DNA from: JADFOB01 sp964651325
GTDB lineage: Bacteria; Planctomycetota; Phycisphaerae; UBA1845
Assembly (NCBI GenBank): GCA_964651325.1
Contig: CAZYXP010000148.1
Location: 1 to 9,796, forward strand
DNA: 9,796 nt
Reading direction: 5' to 3'
Shown here: positions 5,969-9,796 of the stretch, piece after piece
Layout of the letters: each line of letters opens with the position of its first letter
Position numbering within the stretch: the first letter of the stretch is position 1
Notes under the pieces: model-generated
What the model was told of the DNA's origin: nothing
The model's database searches: none
What the model saw: only the letters and a program-made list of their open reading frames with translations
Made by a program: the position numbers and the translations under genes

Positions 5969-8173
5969 TTATCGCCGTGTTCGGCGAAGTCGCAGAGAAT
6001 TCAGCACGACTGAAATGGATGAGGCGGCCATAGCGCCGGCGGCGATGCCGGGCGATACGTGCCCCGTCGCGGCCAGGGGCAGGGCCAGCGCGTTGTAGCC
6101 AAAGGCCCAAACGAGGTTTTGCTTGATGACGCGGACGGTTTGCCTTGCGAGTCGAATCGCGAGGGGGATCCTCGTAAGATTGGCGTGAACAATCGTGACG
6201 TCAGCCGCGCCGGCGGCGAGGTCGGTTACATGCGAAAACGTAATGCCTACGTCGGCGGCGGCCAGGGCCGGCGCGTCGTTGACGCCGTCGCCGACGAAGC
6301 CCACGCACGCGCCCTGTGCCTGTCGGGATGTGACGCTTTTGAGTTTTTCGTCCGGTGAAAGCTCCGATTCCACGGATTCGATGCCGAGGTGCGCCGCGGC
6401 CACAGCCGCCGTCTCCGCGCGATCTCCGGTGATCATCACGACGGGAACGCGAAGTTGTTTCAATTCTGCGATGACACCGGCGGCGTCGTCGCGAAATACG
6501 TCACTAACGCTGATCAGCCCCGCGCAAACTCCCTCGATCGCCAGCAGTACGACGCTTTGTCCATCTTGGGCGAGTTGATCCAAACGCTGCTGGACACGCT
6601 GAATGTCGACGCCGCCTGACTCAAGAAAGCGCATGGAACCGAGCAACACGTTGCGGCCCGCAACCTTAGCGCTGACGCCGGAACCGGCTTCACTGCTGTA
6701 GGAAGTCGGGGGGTCGAGCGTTAAGCTGCGCGCATGGGCTTCGGCGACGATCGCCTTGGCAACGGGGTGTTGGGAATGCATGTCTGCGGACGCGGCCACT
6801 TGTAGGACGTCTTCGGCGTCGGTCGTCTTGTTATCGATGGGTTCGTCGTGGATTTCTTTCACGCGGGGGCGACCGGTCGTCAAGGTGCCCGTCTTGTCGG
6901 TGAGGAGGGTGGTGATCTGACCGGCGGATTCCCATGCAGCCGCGTCCCGGATCAAGATGCCGAAGGCGGCGGCGGTGCCGGTGGCGACCATGATGGCCGT
7001 CGGCGTGGCCAGACCCATCGCACAGGGGCAGGCGATGACCAACACCGCGACCACGCGCTGTGCGATTTCGGCCCAACTCAAGCCCGCCGCAAGCGAGGCG
7101 GCGAATGTGATCAACGCAATCGTCGCGACGATGGGGACGAAGACGCCGGCGATGCGATCGGCCAGGCGTTGCATGTGTGTCTTACCGCTCTGCGCTTCTT
7201 CGACGGCCTGCATGATGCGACCGAGGGCCGCCTCGCTGCCGACTCGCGTGGCCTTGATTTTGATGACCCCCTCGCAGATCGCGGTGCCCGAATAGATTTC
7301 GTCTCCAGGAGTCAGCGATCGAGGCATGGATTCGCCCGTCAAGGTGCTCTCGTCCACGGCCGCGCGACCTTCGACGATGATGCCGTCGACCGGAACGGCC
7401 ATGTCCTGGGCCACCTGAAGATGATCGCCCTTTTGAATGCGATCGAGCGAGCGCTGCTCCGTGCCCTCGGCGGTGACGATCGTGGCCGTGGCCGGAACGC
7501 GCTGGGCGAGTTGAATCAAGGAAGCGCCGGCGTCGCGCCGGGCGCGGTTTTCGAGGTATTTTCCGAGATTGATCATCGTCAGGATCATGGCCACCGCGTG
7601 AAAATGGGGCGGTTGATGGGAGGCCGTGAGAAGACTGATCACCCCGGCGAGATACGCGACACCCACCCCAAGCGAGATCAGCAGATCCATGTTGGACGTC
7701 TTGTGGATCAGGGCTCGCAGGCCGCCGACCAGAATCGGCGCCCCCGCCGCGGAGAAAAGCAGCACGGTGCATAGAATCGCCTGGATCGCCACGGGCCAGA
7801 CGTGCCCGCCTACGTCGCCGGAGGAGAGGATTTCGGACAGCCAGTGAACGCCGATGATCGGGAGGGAAGTGCTTAGCGCGTGGACGAGCGCCTGTTTTTG
7901 TTGGCGGAGTTTTTCCTCGTATCCGTGCCGCATGGCGAAGGAGGCTTGGTCGGCGGGGCGCTGGGGGTGGGCATCATACCCGGCGTTTTGAACGGCTTGG
8001 ATCAGTGTGCTCTGGTTTGCGGATTCATTGTTGACGCAGACTGTAGCGGTCTGGGCCGTGAGGTTGACCGAGATGTCGCACGCGCCGTTGACGCTTTGCA
8101 ACGCTTTTTCGACGGAAGCGACGCAGCCGCCGCAGGTCATCCCCTCGATGTGGAGTCGGATCGTGTCTTGCAT
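5969..8173 (-). CDS. copA: Copper-exporting P1B-type ATPase CopA
   Basis: A 734-residue inner-membrane Cu(I) efflux pump that uses ATP to move cytosolic Cu(I) outward. One N-terminal heavy-metal-binding domain carries GMTCGGC (11-17, Cys14 and Cys17). Membrane helices lie near 97-115, 126-152, 163-183, 190-208, 340-362, 371-392, 683-703 and 706-727. The key motifs are all present: TGE (279-281) in the actuator domain, CPC (382-384) in the sixth helix, DKTGT with phosphorylated Asp426, the HP dipeptide (469-470) and GDGVNDAP (628-635). YN (693-694) and M715-x-x-S-S (718-719) match the Cu(I) subgroup and separate it from Zn/Cd/Pb pumps. I chose the ATG at 8173 because the HMA domain follows at once. 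A TTG at 8209 would add 12 residues and has no ribosome binding site, but the ATG has no clear one either. No chaperone or CueR/CsoR-type regulator gene is next to it. Confidence 0.93.
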   Translation of the reverse strand: MQDTIRLHIEGMTCGGCVASVEKALQSVNGACDISVNLTAQTATVCVNNESANQSTLIQAVQNAGYDAHPQRPADQASFAMRHGYEEKLRQQKQALVHALSTSLPIIGVHWLSEILSSGDVGGHVWPVAIQAILCTVLLFSAAGAPILVGGLRALIHKTSNMDLLISLGVGVAYLAGVISLLTASHQPPHFHAVAMILTMINLGKYLENRARRDAGASLIQLAQRVPATATIVTAEGTEQRSLDRIQKGDHLQVAQDMAVPVDGIIVEGRAAVDESTLTGESMPRSLTPGDEIYSGTAICEGVIKIKATRVGSEAALGRIMQAVEEAQSGKTHMQRLADRIAGVFVPIVATIALITFAASLAAGLSWAEIAQRVVAVLVIACPCAMGLATPTAIMVATGTAAAFGILIRDAAAWESAGQITTLLTDKTGTLTTGRPRVKEIHDEPIDNKTTDAEDVLQVAASADMHSQHPVAKAIVAEAHARSLTLDPPTSYSSEAGSGVSAKVAGRNVLLGSMRFLESGGVDIQRVQQRLDQLAQDGQSVVLLAIEGVCAGLISVSDVFRDDAAGVIAELKQLRVPVVMITGDRAETAAVAAAHLGIESVESELSPDEKLKSVTSRQAQGACVGFVGDGVNDAPALAAADVGITFSHVTDLAAGAADVTIVHANLTRIPLAIRLARQTVRVIKQNLVWAFGYNALALPLAATGHVSPGIAAGAMAASSISVVLNSLRLRRTRR

Positions 8174-8238
8174 GAATGGGGATTGTAGCGGTGATGGTCG
8201 CGTGATCAAAGACGGGGATGGTGATTGTGGTCCATGAC

Positions 8239-8293
8239 ATTTGGTGCGGAATGGGTTCCGTTTCAGAGCCGCTGGCGCAAGCCTGCGGACAAT
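8239..8293 (+). repeat. Left copy of a 55-base repeat flanking the N gap
   Basis: Bases 8239-8293 are identical to 8394-8448 and touch the gap directly. The segment contains a dispersed repeat copy (8264-8290). It probably represents the end of one contig. Confidence 0.9.
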
Positions 8294-8393
8294 NNNNNNN
8301 NNNNNNNNNNNNNNNNNNNNNNNNNNNNNNNNNNNNNNNNNNNNNNNNNNNNNNNNNNNNNNNNNNNNNNNNNNNNNNNNNNNNNNNNNNNNN
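8294..8393. other. Scaffold gap of 100 N
   Basis: Exactly 100 undetermined bases, the conventional size for a gap of unknown length. Any open frame read across it is meaningless. Because both sides carry the same 55 bases, the gap is probably not real. Confidence 0.95.
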
Positions 8394-8448
8394 ATTTGGT
8401 GCGGAATGGGTTCCGTTTCAGAGCCGCTGGCGCAAGCCTGCGGACAAT
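8394..8448 (+). repeat. Right copy of the 55-base repeat flanking the N gap
   Basis: A base-for-base copy of 8239-8293, starting immediately after the last N. It includes another dispersed repeat copy (8419-8445). Confidence 0.9.
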
Positions 8449-8462
8449 TTGCCGCAGGTGGT

Positions 8463-8482
8463 CACAGGGTTTTCGCCCTGTG
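8463..8482. repeat. Hairpin upstream of nadE
   Basis: CACAGGG (8463-8469) and CCCTGTG (8476-8482) form a perfect 7-pair stem around TTTTCG. It lies 90 bases ahead of the nadE start. A weaker, similar AGGGTTTCGCCT hairpin occurs at 3959-3972, suggesting a small repeated palindrome and not a nadE-specific control element. Confidence 0.45.
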
Positions 8483-8572
8483 CTCAGAAGGCTGCGAACT
8501 GTGCGGGAGGGGGCCGATGCATTAGACTTGATCGACGGCAGAACACGTTTTTGTGGGCATGTTGGACGCATT

Positions 8573-9751
8573 ATGAAAACCGCTTTGATTCAGATCAATC
8601 CGATCGTTGGGGATGTTGAGGGGAACACCGCGCTGATTCTGGAGCGACTCTACGCGGCCAAGAGCGGGCGGGCGGACCTCGCGGTCTTCTCGGAGCTTTC
8701 GGTGATGGGCTATCCGCCGAGGGACTTGGTGCTGCGGCGCGAGCTTGTCGAGGCCAACGTCGAAGCGGTGCACCGAATCGCCGATGCTTGCGACGGGATC
8801 ACGGCCATCGTTGGATTCGTGAACCCTTGCCCGAACACATCGGGCGGGGAAATCCAGAACGCGGCGGCGGTTTGCCGCGATGGGCGTGTCACGGATATCT
8901 ACGCGAAGCGACTGCTTCCGACCTACGATGTTTTTGATGAGGCCCGCTACTTCACGTCGGGGCAATCGGTTGGCGTCGTTTCCATTCCGACCGACGCGGG
9001 GCCGGTTCGCGTTGGATTGACGATCTGTGAGGATATCTGGGACTACGCCGGATTCTACGGACGCACGAGGTACAACGTCGATCCGGTGCAAGAGACCATC
9101 CAAGCGGGGGCGGAGGTACTGGTCAACATCGGAGCGTCGCCGTTTGTCGCGGGGAAACAGGCCGATCGGGAAACGATCTTCCGTGGGCAAGCGCGGTCCG
9201 TGCACCTGGTGGCCGTCAATCAGGTCGGGGGCAACGACGATCTGGTGTTTGACGGCGCGAGTTTCGTGCTGGATCGCAGCGGTCAGTTGGTCGCTCGCTT
9301 GCCGGCGTTTGAGGAGCAGTTGTGTCTAGTGGATATCGCGAATCCGCGGGACGCGACCGTGGAATCGTATCCTGATCACGTCGAGAGCATTCGCGCCGCA
9401 TTGGTGCTGGGGATTCGCGATTACCTGCGCAAGTGCGGTTTTGGCGAGGTGGTCATCGGGCTATCCGGCGGGATCGATTCGGCGGTGACGGCCGCGCTGG
9501 CGGTGGAAGCGGTGGGGGCCGATCGGGTGCATGGCGTTGCGATGCCGTCAAGGTTCAGCAGCGACCACAGCGTCGCCGATGCTGTGGCGCTGGCGGAGAA
9601 CTTGCGCATTGATTTTCGGATCGTTTCCATTGAGCAAGCGCATTCCGCCATGGAATCGACGCTCCAAGGGGAATTCGGGGATGCCCCCCCCGGGGTTGCG
9701 GAAGAAAACATTCAAGCCCGCGTGCGCGGGACCATACTCATGGCGCTATAG
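8573..9751 (+). CDS. nadE: Glutamine-dependent NAD+ synthetase, prematurely ended
   Basis: NadE makes NAD+ from nicotinate adenine dinucleotide, ATP and glutamine in the cytoplasm, the last step of NAD synthesis. Residues 1-265 are the nitrilase-type glutaminase domain, which releases ammonia. Its triad is visible as Glu41 (FSELS), Lys112 (YAKRLLP) and Cys152 (TICEDIWD). Residues 270-392 start the synthetase domain with the ATP-binding SGGIDS motif (298-303) and run to EENIQARVRGTILMAL. There a TAG at 9749-9751 stops translation at 392 residues; family members of this two-domain type are usually about 540 or longer. The conserved sequence resumes after the stop (KFGWLLLT), so about 150 residues, including the rest of the ATP and substrate site, are missing. 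The protein as read should not make NAD. The start at 8573 fits the usual MKxALxQINPxVGD opening; the ribosome binding site is weak. It could be a pseudogene or a sequence error near a contig end. Confidence 0.9.
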   Translation: MKTALIQINPIVGDVEGNTALILERLYAAKSGRADLAVFSELSVMGYPPRDLVLRRELVEANVEAVHRIADACDGITAIVGFVNPCPNTSGGEIQNAAAVCRDGRVTDIYAKRLLPTYDVFDEARYFTSGQSVGVVSIPTDAGPVRVGLTICEDIWDYAGFYGRTRYNVDPVQETIQAGAEVLVNIGASPFVAGKQADRETIFRGQARSVHLVAVNQVGGNDDLVFDGASFVLDRSGQLVARLPAFEEQLCLVDIANPRDATVESYPDHVESIRAALVLGIRDYLRKCGFGEVVIGLSGGIDSAVTAALAVEAVGADRVHGVAMPSRFSSDHSVADAVALAENLRIDFRIVSIEQAHSAMESTLQGEFGDAPPGVAEENIQARVRGTILMAL

Positions 9752-9796
9752 AAGAAGTTCGGCTGGCTTTTGTTGACTCACGCGAATAAGGCGTAA
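9752..9796 (+). pseudogene. nadE: Remnant of nadE beyond the in-frame stop
   Basis: In the same frame as nadE, the 14 codons after the TAG read KKFGWLLLTHANKA and then TAA at 9794-9796. Intact family members usually read close to SNKFGWLLLTTGNKSE here. The nadE frame therefore continues, but with two stop codons and a damaged TTGNKSE motif. Confidence 0.7.

Larger units (their letters stand above)
8174..8572. other. Divergent copA-nadE intergenic region containing an N gap
   Basis: This region must hold the promoters of both copA and nadE, but no clear promoter or copper-regulator operator could be recognised. It contains the N gap, the two identical flanking copies and one hairpin. If the gap is artificial, the true distance between the genes is about 244 bases. 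Confidence 0.6.

Noticed and set aside
6848..7774. Long plus-strand open frame opposite copA (308 codons)
   Set aside because: It lies wholly antisense to the well-supported copA coding sequence, has the His/Asp/Arg/Gly-rich composition of a GC-rich shadow frame, and matches no family I recognise.
8174..8209. TTG start at 8209 for CopA
   Set aside because: Rare start codon, no ribosome binding site, and 12 extra residues unlike the family's usual opening directly before the HMA domain.
8225..9751. A 508-residue open frame joining the gap region to NadE
   Set aside because: It crosses 100 N and repeat DNA. The NadE family opening begins at 8573 and the added N-terminal sequence has no protein-like features.
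9749..9751. TAG read through as an amino acid (suppression or pyrrolysine)
   Set aside because: A second stop follows 14 codons later amid degraded sequence, and no evidence of recoding elements is visible; mutation or error is simpler.

Overview
The window is GC-rich and sparsely coding, with six protein genes separated by repeat-laden intergenic DNA. I infer a planctomycete-like bacterium, probably a metagenome-assembled genome. The reasons are a secreted protein with an IPTL-CTERM-type C-terminal sorting signal, a large secreted protein joining squalene-cyclase-type repeats to DUF4159 domains, the lack of tight operons, several dispersed intergenic repeats, and a 100-N scaffold gap. This placement is inference; no rRNA or other phylogenetic marker beyond part of L21 is present.

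Layout from left to right: the 3' end of rplU (ribosomal protein L21) runs off the left edge. After a non-coding stretch comes an exported IPTL-CTERM protein (+ strand, 513-1307). It converges on a 787-residue exported repeat/DUF4159 protein (- strand, 1420-3783). Next, also on the - strand, is an exported protein with a neopullulanase-like GH13 fold whose catalytic residues appear to be lost (4065-5531). A repeat-rich intergenic region of about 440 bases follows (heptamer array, CACAGAG-type repeat, hairpins). Then come copA, a Cu(I)-exporting P1B-type ATPase (- strand, 5969-8173), and, divergent from it, nadE, glutamine-dependent NAD+ synthetase (+ strand, from 8573). nadE is interrupted by an in-frame stop at 9749-9751, 45 bases before the window ends.

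The genes do not form one obvious pathway. L21 and NadE are housekeeping, CopA is copper homeostasis, and the three exported proteins are envelope or extracellular proteins of unknown role. I found no CRISPR array, tRNA, rRNA, transposase, phage or defence system, and no convincing new multi-gene system. The items most worth checking are the GH13 pseudoenzyme, the tandem DUF4159 arrangement with Cys-Cys motifs, the broken end of nadE, the intergenic repeat families, and the N gap, which is flanked by two identical 55-base copies and is probably an assembly artefact.
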